Shown here: piece by piece, positions 21,865 through 34,226 of the stretch | Layout of the letters: each line of letters starts with the position of its first letter | Numbering within the stretch: the stretch's first letter is position 1 | NCBI RefSeq assembly: GCF_026914265.1 | Contig: NC_069125.1 | Location: 67,259,479-67,323,478, forward strand | Length of the DNA: 64,000 bases | Source of the DNA: Mya arenaria | Lineage: Eukaryota > Mollusca > Bivalvia > Myida > Myidae | Direction of reading: 5' to 3' | Translations under genes and position numbers: made by a program | Notes under the pieces: model-generated | The model's input: the letters and a program-made list of their open reading frames with translations, nothing else | Database searches by the model: none | Told to the model about the DNA's origin: nothing

Positions 21865-23911
21865 CTACCCGCGACCAATGGACCATCGCTGGAGAGTTGT
21901 TTGTATCCAGCCGTAGTAGTAGGAGACACGCGCGTACACTGAAGGCAGAAACTCGCCCGTTTCCGGTACCCGACAGCCCGTGCGGCCCCATGACGTCACA
22001 CCTACCAGCACCCCGTCACACACCAGCGGACCACCACTGTCACCCTGCACATGCAAATAATAGACAACATTTAAATAGATTACAGCTGTATTTAGATGTA
22101 CAATTTAGAAACCATTACGGTATGCTGTAATGTTCTAATAGAAGATAAATCAAGAATGCAATGTCATTCTCACACATCAATCATCGACTTTCAAAGCATT
22201 TTTACTGAACCGTAGCTTATACTGAATACATCCCATGTTAAGGACATACGCTGCAGGCGGCACCGCCGGTGGTGTTGTTAGGGCCGTCAAACACACACAC
22301 GTGTCCCTTGAAGATGAAGGAGTCCTCAACGTCCCACAGTTCCTCGCACTCCTTCTCGCTGATCACCTTCATTTCTCGCTGCTGCAAGATGTTCGGGGTG
22401 GCAGAGTTTGTGTCTGAAATATGTTCACTGTTATTTTATGTTCATTCGCTTTATTCTGTTCATTTATTATAGACATCATCAATGAACACCACAACCTGTA
22501 TCATCGCAATAGTTCGCGTGCTCGTAAAACTTTTTCGAAAACATTAAAATGACTTTGAAAAACGTTCGGTTTTTGGTTTGTAATCGCAGAAGTTCTTCTG
22601 AACTTGAAGCACTTATATAAGTATGGCATTCGATTGCTGAAATCTGGTGTAAAGATAACATTTAGTTACCATTAAGCCCCCATCCGGTGATGATGCACGT
22701 TTGCCCCGTGCGGTTGCGATCTTCCTCCGTGTCGATTTGGATGATGGAGGAGCTGTCGGCGACCTCGCCAACGAGCCGCAGCAGCGCGATATCGTTTGGA
22801 TACACGCTATTGTCGTAGTCCTGTCCAGGAATATAATCCTCGTGCTGCACGTGACGTTATGGAATTATATTGGAAGGTAGTGACGTGTTTTATACTAAGG
22901 GACTTTGGCAAAAACACCTGATCGAAATACTATTTATTGAAATATTAGGTTAGGTGTTAAAGCTCGTTGAAAAACAGCACTGAAATGCCTTCTGATTTAA
23001 GAACATCTTACTTGCGTATAACATTACATTAAACAGTACACTGTTAGACTATAGTAAAGTTCAACATATGAACATAGTTTACTCACCAATATGATCTCTT
23101 TAACCAGAATTGACTGCTCGGTGTCGTCCACATCGAAGAGGCGATGGTCATTCACCACTACCTTGAGCTCGGCTGGCTTGCTGAAACACAAGAAAAGAAT
23201 GATTAACTGCTCGGCATTGGGTTTTTTTGTTGTTTTTTTTAAAATGTATGTTGTTACAGCCAATCTCAGGTGTACAAAGAACAGTATACAAAACTTAGTT
23301 CGTAATGTGTGTAATTAATAATTATAACGATATTCGTACCTGGCGATCTCCGCGCAGTGCGCGGCTGTGAGAACAACGTTCTTTCTGATGACGGAGCCGC
23401 CACATATATGAAACCACCGCTCTCCTGGAAACCCGATGGCGGCAAGAATGTTCCACTGGAGCGATACCTGGTGCGGGTGGCTCATGGGAGCAGCGTCCTC
23501 GCCGTTTATGATCTTAATTTGCGAACCTGTAAAATATATTGATTATGATGTTCGTCGCACAGTTCTATTGCAGACCCGGTTTTCCCGATACGATTTTAGA
23601 ACAAACTTCAAACAAAGAAAGAAATCGCCCTATTCTGTAATAAATATTCTAGTAATGTGTCGGTCACGTGACCTCCGCCAACATTGTTTAATCCTTAGGA
23701 GGGTATACATTGTATTGTCTGTATCTGCTATAAGTGATTCCGTATTATTTTAAGGAAGTGAAAGCCACATATATTCAATATTTGAAACTGAACTTTTGTT
23801 TGATTCAATGCAAGTGCAGCTTGTAAAGAATTACGATTTACCTGATATAACTGCCACCAGTGGCAGAAGGACAGATACGCAGGAAATCCGCACCGACATG
23901 ATAGCCAACAT
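21865..23911 (-). CDS. Secreted trypsin-fold serine protease, elastase-like pocket
   Basis: Six minus-strand exons: 23911-23842, 23526-23340, 23180-23087, 22844-22670, 22413-22250, 22044-21865, in phase, 289 residues. A signal peptide (residues 1 to about 23) is followed by a very short propeptide (SQIK) and the mature N-terminus IINGEDA. The triad is complete: His80 in TAAHC, Asp135 in NDIALL, Ser233 in GDSGGP. Residue 227, equivalent to chymotrypsin 189 at the base of the S1 pocket, is Ala instead of trypsin's Asp, and the 226 position is Ser (LPSVY), so a small or hydrophobic P1 is predicted. Activation would cut after Lys28. Other family marks are [13 protein letters not shown] and SWG. 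It is a family S1A protease, probably digestive or immune; the exact role is unknown. It is convergent with NTAQ1. Confidence 0.92.
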
Positions 23912-24438
23912 GTTTTCTAATCGCCAATTTCAATATGATACAAAACTAGCGACTAATGTTTTATAGCATAAAAATAAGATACGTCATCTTATTGTGCTTG
24001 GTTTTAGTATCTTTTTATTTAAGCTGTAAATAACTCGCAAATATTATTGCTGATATAAAACACACTATAAGAGTGGGACTAGGTGAAAGTTTGAGGCCAG
24101 AGTTTGCTGCCAACGTTCTTCTTGGTCACATGTCTTAACGGTCTGCGCACGCATCTGTAGACATGACATGCATACTGGGTATGTCATCGGTTTGTAACCG
24201 GTAAAGTTTAAAATGAACGTTTATAAAAACGAATTAGACGACATTGATTTTGCTAGAGAAAAACATGAATACACAGCGGTACAGACATCTACACTTAGAT
24301 AGTTGAGCAATGTTTCGTTATCCTACTTAATAGGAGTGGGTTCTTATCTTTCTTTGAATTCCCCAAAACTTAAGAAGCATTAAGATTACGTTATCGTGAC
24401 AGTACATGTCAAGTCAGTCGTTGTGTTAAGTCATTAAA

Positions 24439-25757
24439 ATGATCTACTTCGTACTTCTTCTTTGCGGCCTTTTCTCCGTGGGTAAGTTTACCTTTTGTCA
24501 AATGTAAGGCAAATTACCATTTTACAGTTCCATTGACCTATTATGCGTCTTCAAGTATTAAAGAAGTACCATACATATACTTAAAAGAGTGCAATGAAAT
24601 TCATTGCATATACATGTGTGGCGCGAATACGTGAACTTGGGAAGCGGCGTATGCGAAAGTAGAATCAATTGATTTTTCGTCGCAGAATCGAACTGGCTTA
24701 AAATTCAAAAGGTTCTATGAAAGTGCTGTTCACTTCGCGCATTGCAGGCGCGGGCCAGACGGACTGCAGCATGTTGGCGGACGGTCTGTACAACATCGGC
24801 TGTAAGGTTTACGAGGAGTGCAAGAACCATGTTCTCATCTCGCACGAGTGCCAGGAGCAGATGGTCTTTAACAACGTCACAAACAAATGCGACCAGTATG
24901 TACTTGTATAAAACCTTCTAGTGTAATATATAGCCGTTTACCAGGCCCCATTTTATCGAATGACAAGTCCCTTATAATTTGTAACACGATCAAGCTAAAC
25001 AAACTATTTTCGTTTTGGTATAATATTTGTTTTTTCATTATCTCTTTAGAGTTTTGAGACTGTTAAGGAAAATACTATTTAAGTTATTCAGGATAAGATG
25101 AACTATTTTTTTGTTTTGAAAATGTAATTTTAAGTATAGAACTAAATAGCTAAATGAAAATTATCGAGAGATTGGGCCCAGACATTTGTTAACCGTGAAC
25201 ATGCACTAAACTGTATTCTGTCGTCATATCAGTTTCTTAACTAAAATTATGAGTTTTTTTATTCTATGCAATGGTATACTTAATTCATATGTCACGGTAC
25301 CGGAGTTGAAACTATACATATTTCCCGTGCAGCGAGAACCACGTGGCAGCGCCGTGTGGACTGACGCGAGACTGTTCGAAAAAGGGAGACGGTAGTTACG
25401 TGGACCTGACCCTCAACTGTACATCCTACTACACGTGCAGTCACCATATTTACTACGGACACAACTTCTGCACACCAGGTTACTCTCATCACTGTTTTAA
25501 AATGTGTTCAACAGTTCTCTTCCGATTGATTAGTAATCTGTTTACGGCATCAGCTGTATTTTCGTTATTTTGGAAGAAGTTAAAACATCTTCACATACCG
25601 CTTAGGTATTTTCGTCCGTACTATTAAAAAAAGTATATGCTCGGTTATCTCATTTGACCTCTGTTTTATACTTATTACAGGTACGGTGTTTGAGCAGTCG
25701 ATGGGAACGTGCGTATGGCCCGTTGACGCCTATGTGCCCTGTGGAACCAAGACATAA
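24439..25757 (+). CDS. Secreted chitin-binding (CBM14/peritrophin-A type) protein
   Basis: Four exons in phase: 24439-24481, 24748-24895, 25333-25478, 25681-25757, giving 137 residues. Exon 1 is a signal peptide (MIYFVLLLCGLFSVG). Two Cys-rich modules follow: a first from about residue 19 (TDCSMLADGLYNIGC, EECKN, SHECQEQMVFNNVTNKCD), and a second from about residue 71 (PCGLTRDC, DLTLNCTSYYTCS, HNFCTPGTVFEQSMGTC). The C-Y-Y-x-C and C-x-x-GxxF-x(5-6)-C patterns are those of type-2 chitin-binding domains. The second module is canonical; the first is divergent. AATAAA is at 25782-25787. Likely roles are shell matrix, gut lining or defence; the sequence does not decide between them. Confidence 0.85.
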
Positions 25758-25781
25758 AATGTGCTCATTCTGACTTCCAGC

Positions 25782-25787
25782 AATAAA
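25782..25787 (+). promoter_or_regulatory. Poly(A) signal of the chitin-binding protein gene
   Basis: AATAAA 25 bp after the stop codon. Confidence 0.75.
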
Positions 25788-25789
25788 GA

Positions 25790-27141
25790 TGCGTACAATT
25801 CCGTGTTTGTTTACTGAATGTGGTTAAGTCCTTTGACCGCATACGTGTCTTAGTATTGGGGTATGCCGATGCATAGAACGCTTTCAAAAGGCTTTGTTGG
25901 CGAAATTTTAACTGTCAAGCCCGCCGCTGGTCAAACGTTTTACTAGATACATTAAAATGATGTGTTGTAAGTTATTAAAACCATTAGACTCTTCATGTGA
26001 CTCGTAGGGGTTGGTGCGTTGCCTTCAAGCAGTTAGCTGGAGAGCGCTCAACGACTATGCAACAGCACGTTACAAGCGAGCCTTCCCGAGATCCCCGAGG
26101 CGAAATCTTTGCTGCGTCGCAGAGAGTGCTGTTCAGGACATGTCATTTCAGATAAACTATCTATCTTTAAAGAACGGTTAAAGCCACGTGGACGTTTGGA
26201 ACTTTTTTCCTATTGGTTAACTATATACATCACGGGTATGCTTAGCAGAAAGCGTGTTTGAAAACATCGCCGATGTTTAGGCAAGTCATCTGCCTTCTGC
26301 AGTCATCTTGAATACTGCGCTTTCTACACAACGCGTCCATGGTTCTCGTGCGCCACACATTGTCCGTCCACGGTGAACACAAAGCGATAATTGCTTTGGC
26401 CTATGACATTTTAACACAACAATTACTTATGCCCTTTAGTATTGAACGCGACAACTTACCATAATAGGTTTTGTATGGCCTGGGACCAATAATACAAGTA
26501 ATCTTACTCCCAGGTATGGCCAAGTTACAGTCCAGGACATCCAAAGGCTTAAATGGAAGTATTTTTGACCATTGACCCTTAAGTGTGACCTTGACCTTCG
26601 GCATGTGTCTTGCGCGTGCCAAACCAACTCATTATGATGACCAAGTGTGCTAGGCCAATTAAACATAATCAAATGCTTGACCAAGTAATAGTCCAGTTTT
26701 GTACAATCACATGCCCACGGATGCATGACTAAATGACTCAACGTGTCAAAAATGTCAGCAAACTTTTTTGGTGGGCAATAAGTAATGGTTGAAACATAAT
26801 GAAAGAGTTGGATATATGTCAACATTTTTGTTAAGAGATTTATTCAGGTAAAAACAACATTCGCAAAATACAAGTTTGTCACTATAAATAATAGCAAATT
26901 TCAGTAACTCTTCAACAGCACAATAAAAGTTTCGAAACTCGTTCTCATTAATGATATATACTCTTTTACTTTTACTGCCAAACTGTTAGGGCAAACCATG
27001 TTATATCAAACATTGATATACTAGTATTATAAATCAAAACGTCTCCAAACACATATTTTTTGTTTATCCGAATGCTGTTGGAAAATAAATTACACACACT
27101 TTTCTTAATATTGTCAGTCACTTTGAGGGTTGGTTCACGGT
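25790..27141. repeat. Intergenic with a dispersed repeat at about 26400-26790
   Basis: The segment around 26400-26790 reads like a common mollusc dispersed repeat: GACCATTGACCCTTAAGTGTG, then ACCTTGACCTTCGGCATGTG, CAACTCATTATGATGACCAA and a GGTGGGCAA tail. The frames 26401-26622 and 26436-26825 on the minus strand are incidental. The rest shows nothing I can name; it includes the 3' flank of NDUFS8. Confidence 0.5.
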
Positions 27142-30100
27142 CTATCTATACAGGTAGTCGGCCTCCAGGTTGCTGGCAATGGCTGGTTCCCACTGGTCAC
27201 CGTTGTTCAGCAGCTTCTCCTTGTTGTACAATAGTTCCTCATGGGTCTCTGTCGAATATTCAAAGTTTGGACCCTGCAATACAATACATGCATCCTAAGA
27301 TTATTAACAACAAAAAACTTTTCAACAAAGTCAGTATTGCATTTCAATGACAATCACATCAGCTATTAACGTCACTAATTTAAATTAAATAGTGGCACAA
27401 AATGTCAACTATACAAAATGTTAATAATTTAAAAACTGCATCCAAATGTTTTTAATTAAAACTGCAATATACATGTATGGTGTCCTGCTGGTAAACCTTA
27501 ACCATAACACCTATGTAGCTTGAAGTAAGACATACCTCTACAATAGCATCAACAGGGCAGGCCTCCTGACAGAAACCACAGTAGATGCATTTTGTCATGT
27601 CAATATCATAACGTGTTGTCCTTCTGCTGCCATCAGCTCGAGTCTCAGCCTCAATTGTGATAGCCTGCAAGGGTTGAATGTAATTACATTTATTACAGTT
27701 ATTAGTTATTCCATTCACTAGGATAGTATCTAGGATTGTAACATAACAATGCAGAGATTAAACATTTTTCATTGTTATATGGGGATGAAAGAATGAAAGT
27801 TAGCTGAACAACAAACACTAAATTGCTTAATTCACTTCAGCTAAGATACAAACTCCATGAACCAGATGTATCGCCTAAAAAAGTGCCATCATTGTTCTAG
27901 GAAAGGTCACTATGCCATTTTATCCCAAAATCAGTAGGGCTCATATACTGTCTATGATCAATGTGCATACTACTAAGTTTGAAGATTACAAGTCGCTCAA
28001 AAGTTATTAAGCAGAAAGGCCTGTAATTTATCTTGTAAATGTCACAATGACCTTGACCTTTGACCTATTTTTTTGAAAATAAATATACATCGACGAAGTT
28101 GATGATGCCACTGGACAAAGCAACCTCTATGTGACCACCACACAAAAGTTGGTATAAGCTTGGGTGAAATCTTTCTTGAAAAGTGACAATTTTTTCCTTT
28201 CACCACTTTCTGTATTGTTCCACAGTTAGAGATTTTATTGCAACATATAATTATTATTGAACAGCTTATACAAAAAGTTTACAACATACATATGTATTTC
28301 TGAAAACCCTATATCGCTTTAAATGTAACTGCAGTTGATGACCAAGGATATGGTTTTATTGTGTCAAGACAATTTGACAAAACTGTCAGAAATATATAAC
28401 ATGAAAGTCATTAATGAATCACTTTATACCTGTGCTGGACAAACAGCCTCACAGAGCTTGCAGGCAATGCATCTCTCCTCCCCAGATGGATACCTTCGCA
28501 AGGCATGCTCTCCTCGGAACCGAGGGCTCAGTGGCGCCTTTTCGAACGGGTAGTTGATGGTTGCCTGCTCTCTAAACACCATGCTGTTGGCAATACTGAA
28601 TCCTGTAGATACAAGAAGAAGCAAGTCTGGTACTAAAACATTTGTTAGTAAGACTGAAGCTGTCTGTTGGTTGTCTAATGATAACACCCTTGGTTCAAGA
28701 AACATATAATTATTGTGCCCCACTTCGAAGAATCGGAGCTGTATTGTTTTGCACATGTCAGTCAGTCTGTAGACCAAACTTGTCTGATTGATAACTAGTG
28801 TATGCTTGGGACTATGGACTTCAAACTCGGTAAGGAGGTCGTTCATTACCAGCAGATGGCCCCTATTGACCCACAAAAAGCTTGTTGAATTGTTTACAGA
28901 GTATGGCATATGGTCCTCAAACTTGGTTGAAAGGATGGTTACAAACTGCAGATATCCCCTATTGATTTTCAAGGTAGTAATTCAAAGGTCCATGGTGACT
29001 GTGGACACAAAAAGCTTGTCCAATTGAAATTAAAGACAGATTGCTTAATTCTAGGGTCATTACACTTGGAAGGGAGATTGATTCTTACCTGCAGATGACC
29101 CCTATTTAATGAAGTCATTATGACTAGGTCACAGTGACTTTGAACACAAAACCATTGTCCGATCAATATAATGAGAATGCTTTTGGGGGATCCATGTGAG
29201 ATCCCTATTGTACACCCCTTCTGCTTAAAGTTCAAGTTCACCAAATTGACCACAGTCATGGTCATCTTTCAACACATGTCCAACTATTATGTTAGAAATG
29301 ACATTGTGACCTTAACATGCCAACTGCACAAAATTGTATTCCTAAAATAATTCATTTATTTTAAGATTTATTGAAAATGTGACCATAAAAATAACGCCTT
29401 TGGAAGTTTTCTCCTATATTATGGAAGTTTTTGTACTTTAAGGCACTCAATTTTGAAAGTTTAAGTCTTATTTTTAAAGAGTTATATACTTCCAAGCTTC
29501 CCTTTACAGCTGCCTTGAATGACTTTTAAGCAGCTATCTATACAACTTGCATTGCCCCTATGGCCTATATACATTTTTTATTATTTAAATAACTTTTTCA
29601 CTACTCTCAGCAGGACACATTCATGTTTTACTAGAAACTTTTAACTCATCAACTCCTAACCACATTTTGATCTGTCAATAACTATACCTGTATAATATAT
29701 TTTAAAAAGAATGGTGTTTTAAACTTTGTCGTAAGCATAAATTATGAATTAAAGAAAGACAACCAACATTTCACCTTTCAGAAGTTCTATAAGGAAAAAA
29801 TCCATGCCAAGGTCTGAGGCTGTTTCACTTGCAGAGCGAGTATGAGGTTCCTTGTGACGGATTGTTACATCAACTGAAAAAACAATAATAGGCTTGAATA
29901 AACATCATTCAGATATTTTGATATAAAGATACATTCTTATTCTAAAATAAGCAGTACCACAATTGTTATATTTATCAAAAAGAATGAATAAATATCGAAA
30001 ACAATGGTTCTTATGAAAGGATACCGGGTTTAATTTAAAAGAAAGGTACAGAAAACATGGTATTTATAATATAATTGATCAATGTAAATTGTTAGGACTC

Positions 30101-30841
30101 ACCAGTCGTTCAATATTTGTGCGTTTTCAGCTATTAAATACATGGTTACAATCTTTTGTTAGTATCAGTAATTAATATTTTCCATAAATGCATTATTTAG
30201 TAAGTAGTTAAAGGTTTATGTTTGTTATATATATGTGTATGTATTGATTTTAAATATGTTTATCACTTTAAATAGGTCTGATAACAACTATAACTACCGT
30301 TAGCAAATGAACTAAGCATTTAAAGTTTTAGAAGCATTGTTGTTCATGGCTTTTACGCCGCCGAAATAAGTAAAGTGAATAACATTTATGGTCTGTTAAA
30401 ACACCCCAAATCAAAGAAGCTTACTGCAGCCATCAGAGGTTTAAGTTAACGCTAGAAACCAACTCCTGGTTCATACTCCTGAATAGCATGCATACATGTA
30501 GTTTGCATTGGTTTCACATCAACCGGGAAGGTCCTTTGGTGCAAAATGGCATTGTGATCACTCTTTTCAAACTGATTAATGAGTGAGTTTTATTTGCAAA
30601 AAGTAGTATTCAACTTTTTTTTCTTTTTTTTCATCCAATCATTCCAAAAACATTTCTTGAAAAGCCTTTTCTCTTTTCACAACAACTACTCGTTAAAGTA
30701 ATTTACGACTGACTATTTATAATTGTGGTGAAACTGTCAAAATAGTAAATCTAAATAAAGAATATAAAATCTTACTAAAGTCTCCTTTCCCTTGAACAGT
30801 GTTGAATAGACATCTTGGCTGCCTTACTATGGCCGGAAATG
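27142..30841 (-). CDS. NDUFS8: NADH dehydrogenase iron-sulfur protein 8 (complex I TYKY), first exon not found
   Basis: Minus-strand exons in coding order: 30841-30776, 29873-29775, 28602-28430, 27664-27536, 27273-27142 (66, 99, 173, 129, 132 nt), giving about 199 residues that end at a proper stop. The matrix-arm subunit carries two [4Fe-4S] clusters (N6a and N6b) on the electron path to ubiquinone. Both ferredoxin motifs are intact: [12 protein letters not shown] and [12 protein letters not shown]. From [20 protein letters not shown] to NLEADYLYR the protein is nearly the same as in vertebrates. The N-terminal part ([16 protein letters not shown]) looks like transit-peptide sequence. The initiator exon must add one base modulo three and lies right of 30841; I could not identify it. 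POLDIP2 lies next, divergently. Confidence 0.93.
28630..29270. repeat. Degenerate dispersed repeat in NDUFS8 intron
   Basis: Four or five diverged modules of about 130 bp repeat words such as GGACTTCAAACTCGGTA, CAGCAGATGGCCCCTATTGA, AAAAGCTTGT and TGTCCGATCAATATAATGAG. Long open frames here (e.g. 28424-28972 minus) run from the NDUFS8 exon into this repeat and are not extra coding sequence. Confidence 0.6.
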
Positions 30842-31799
30842 CTGAAATGTATGAATGATATGATAGTAAATATCACAAGGAAGGGTCCCTGATGGGTCCA
30901 GGAAAAGGCCCTGAAAAGGATTCCAAGGAAATTTAAGAAAATCATGAGTTTAAACTCCAATTATGAGTCCAAAATCATCACCATCAACTATTTTATTGCA
31001 ATAATCTGTTGTTACTATCACCTTCCATTTTGGTTACCCCTCCCAGTTTTGTTGGTTCCCATCCATTTATTGCTACTACCCTTCCTGTTATAATGGCTGT
31101 TAGAAATACTAAAACAAGGCACTTGGTGAATTGACTTTTTAACTGTTTTTAGGAACTTTCAAATGTTTAGATTTTCTTGTTTTAAAATTTTAAAAGCAGT
31201 TTTTACAGTAAACACATTTTTAGTTTTCACAAGTTATTTTATAGCAGACTATTGTTATTATTATCACATATTTCCGAAGGTAATAATAAAGTTAATACAG
31301 TTGTTATGAAAAAAATACCTAATATTAAACGTGACTTCATTGTTTACACCATGAACATAAACCTGATAACAGGAATGCATTAACTGAACACACCATTGAG
31401 TGAACAACAATGAGTATGGATACCATGAGTCTACCAATACCAAAGATTGTAAAGACAAGTGGCACAAGCACGTACAATTTATTGCAGTTTGATTATACTT
31501 AAAAGCAAAAAACAAAGGGTACTGTACAGACATATAGTGGTACCCCATTTTTAGAAATTGCCTGAACAGGAAACATTATCATAACTTAACCTCCTACGTT
31601 GTTCAATTTTATTCACCTTAATAACCCTTTATTGTCACCTTTTTACCCCTCTCATCAAGTTTGCTGGAAGTGAAATTCTTTACATTTCAATTGTATTTGA
31701 TAGCCCTCTTCTTGCTTTTTTTCGTTTTCATAGCCTTAAATGGCATTTAAAATTCCACTCCTGTTATCTTTAAAACCCCTCTATTGAAAGATATTTTTA

Positions 31800-32420
31800 A
31801 CAAATGCCTGAATTCTGGGGAGATACATGACATCTGAAAAACTGCCAACGTAGGGAGAACATTTCAAGGCCAGTAACTATAGACCAGTTTCTTTGACCTG
31901 CATATATGTTTAAAACCGCCTCGATCTTATAAATGATCATAACATTATGAAGCACTTCAACAAGTTTGACATCCTAAATTATGGCCAACACGCTTTCAGG
32001 AGGATACGCAGCTGCGAAACCCAGCTGGACCTGACAGAGTCCCTCATGCACATCTTCTCACTAAGCTAGGCCACTACGGTATTTGAGGGAACATTCTCCC
32101 TTAAGATCTTCCCTGTCTGACAGATAACAAAGGGTAATTGTTGATGGTGCCACATCTGAGCCAGCCCCTGTTGTCAGCAGCATCCCTCAGGGAAGTATCA
32201 ATGACTAACATGTACCAATGCAAGTTTTTGCCAGAAATGTTTGTCTTTTAGCAGACGATTGTGTGGTCTACAAACAGATTGAGTCACCCTCAGACTGTAA
32301 CCACTTTCAACAGGATCTGGAAAGGGTCCTGGATTGGGAAAAGAAGAGGGGGTGTTCATCCAGAAAAATGTAGCATGTTACATCTCCACATCAAGAGGTC
32401 CCCGATTATGTAAAACATGT
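31800..32420 (+). mobile_element. Degenerate LINE reverse transcriptase fragment
   Basis: Pieces in different frames follow RT order: NYRPVSLTC near 31870, a stretch near 31990-32040 resembling 'QHGFRxxxSCETQL', VVSSIPQGS near 32170, and LADDCVVYKQIE near 32250 (the FADD box, here LADD), then DLERVLDWEKK. Many frame breaks and stops show it is old. The last words match the start of the LINE at 49330 (DLDRLQKWEKD), so both probably belong to related non-LTR families. It lies between NDUFS8 and POLDIP2. Confidence 0.75.
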
Positions 32421-33237
32421 AGATGCCTTAATCAGGTATTTTTATTGCTCCTGTTGTCATTTTTCAATCAATTATCATTCCTACTTCTGTACTTTGCTAT
32501 CTCCAATCAAGTCAATAACATTAAAAACTATATTTCAGCTAAGAGTGTAGGTTTGTTATTGGTCCCAGATTTCAGTCAAACTACACTACAGGAGCTATAA
32601 TTATACTATGTGTATGATACCAAACTCTGTACGATGGTTTCGGCTAGAAAAGTGTTTAAACAATTGTAATGCAGTGTTCAATCCATTTTACTTTGAAAGA
32701 TGTAAATATAATCGAAATTACCAGACCGACTTGCAGAAATTATCCTTCCAAGGGCAGACATTGTGAGAGACTAGTCAAGGGGGGTAATTCATGCCAAGTT
32801 GACAGGAAGCCAAAATATTTGGCAAAAATGAAGACTATTTATAAAAGAATGTTAAGTTATAGCTGCCTCAATGCTCTCATGCAGCGTTTAAATTATTCTA
32901 CCAGGAAATTGTCATATAAGTAAGTTGGAGTGACATTTATCTGCAAGGAATTTGCTTTTATTTTTTTCTTAGTTCGTCCTCAAATGCGTTCGAAATTTAG
33001 GATCGATTCGCACTTCTTGTACAGATTCACGAGCTTTAAAGTACCTTGAGTTGTTATATTGCCAAATTAAAATAAATCTTCTCTATCAATCCAATATAAT
33101 AATTTGTTTGCGCTTATGTCTCAGCCAATATGATTTCCGGATGTGCCCAATACTGTATCTGTAATACATGTGCACTTAGGTGTCCTTCACCTTGATTCAC
33201 ATGTATGTGTATATATGTAAGCTTATTTATACTCAAA

Positions 33238-33505
33238 CTCAGGCAAGGCCCATTTGGCAAATGCTCGGATAAGATTGTTAGTCATTTTATGTTTTTGGTG
33301 CATAGTGCAATAACAGAATGTAACCCTGTTTAGAGCTACCCTGGTTCTTTAATGTGCACCAGTGTATAGCACTGTCACACGAGGCTCCCATTTAACATCC
33401 CTCCCGGAAGACAATTATTTTATATTTTTAGCTATAAGGCTGGGAATTGAACTAGCTACCCCTGGATTGACAGTCAAGTATGTAACCACTAGATCACGGA
33501 CAGAT
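33238..33505 (-). repeat. SINE-like repeat with tRNA-related head
   Basis: Read on the minus strand, about 33497-33438 gives TCCGTGATCTAGTGGTTAC followed by TTGACTGTCAATCCAGGGG and AGTTCAATTCC. These resemble the RNA polymerase III A box (TRGYNNARNNG) and B box (GGTTCAANTCC) with one or two changes. It is followed by a body containing GAGGCTCCCATTTAACATCC on the plus strand. A tRNA-derived SINE is the best reading; it is not a functional tRNA because the acceptor stem does not close. Confidence 0.5.
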
Positions 33506-34226
33506 CAAAATTCATGGCAATGGCAATTGCAATAGCATGACAAGTTATCTTTATGAAAATTTCAGTCTTCCCCCAAAGACATTGATTATTAACTATCCAA
33601 TCTCTGGACTCCTTTGCATTTTTAGGGAGTCTTTCATGGGATATTTTACTGATTCTGTTACGCCTAGATTTTGAGATGGAGACTCTGGCTCAGAAAAGAA
33701 GAAAAAATCCTTTTGTTGTAAAAATGAAATAACATGAGGAAATATGGGCAAAAGTGCTGTATCTGATACAAACTGTTCTACAACCGAGTACACATCTTTT
33801 GTCAAAATTAATTATATTATAGATATATTGAAATATTAAAGGGTTTGGTTTTCTGAGGCTGAGTCTCAGACTGACACGCAGATTCGGATTCAATAGTGAA
33901 TACAGTAGATACAGTGAATACAGCCCCCGGATCTAAGAAGCTTAGTACTCTCTAAGACTTGTATAGTACACTTGTGTATTGGTAATTTTTCCGCATCATT
34001 AGCCACACCCTTATGGCCATTCCCCCTCCCCCTTAATCAATTATTAATTATAAAAAGGCAAAAAGTATTGTACCTAGGTTTCATGTAATTTAGTACTAGT
34101 AATTTAATTTCTTTAACACAAACTACAGGAAATTTACAAACGGAACTCAAGAAAAAGCATTATGACATTGTTCTAGAGGAAAAATGTTGGGCTGTCATGT
34201 TTGTGATGGTTTTATGTTACCTGCAG

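Noticed and set aside
21840-22130. 96-codon plus frame
   Set aside because: Antisense of the last protease exon.
28424-28972. 182-codon minus frame
   Set aside because: Its C-terminal part is the real NDUFS8 exon (28602-28430); the rest is intron and dispersed repeat read through in frame.
33438-33497. tRNA gene on the minus strand
   Set aside because: A- and B-box-like words are present but no cloverleaf with a closed acceptor stem can be drawn; kept only as SINE-like.
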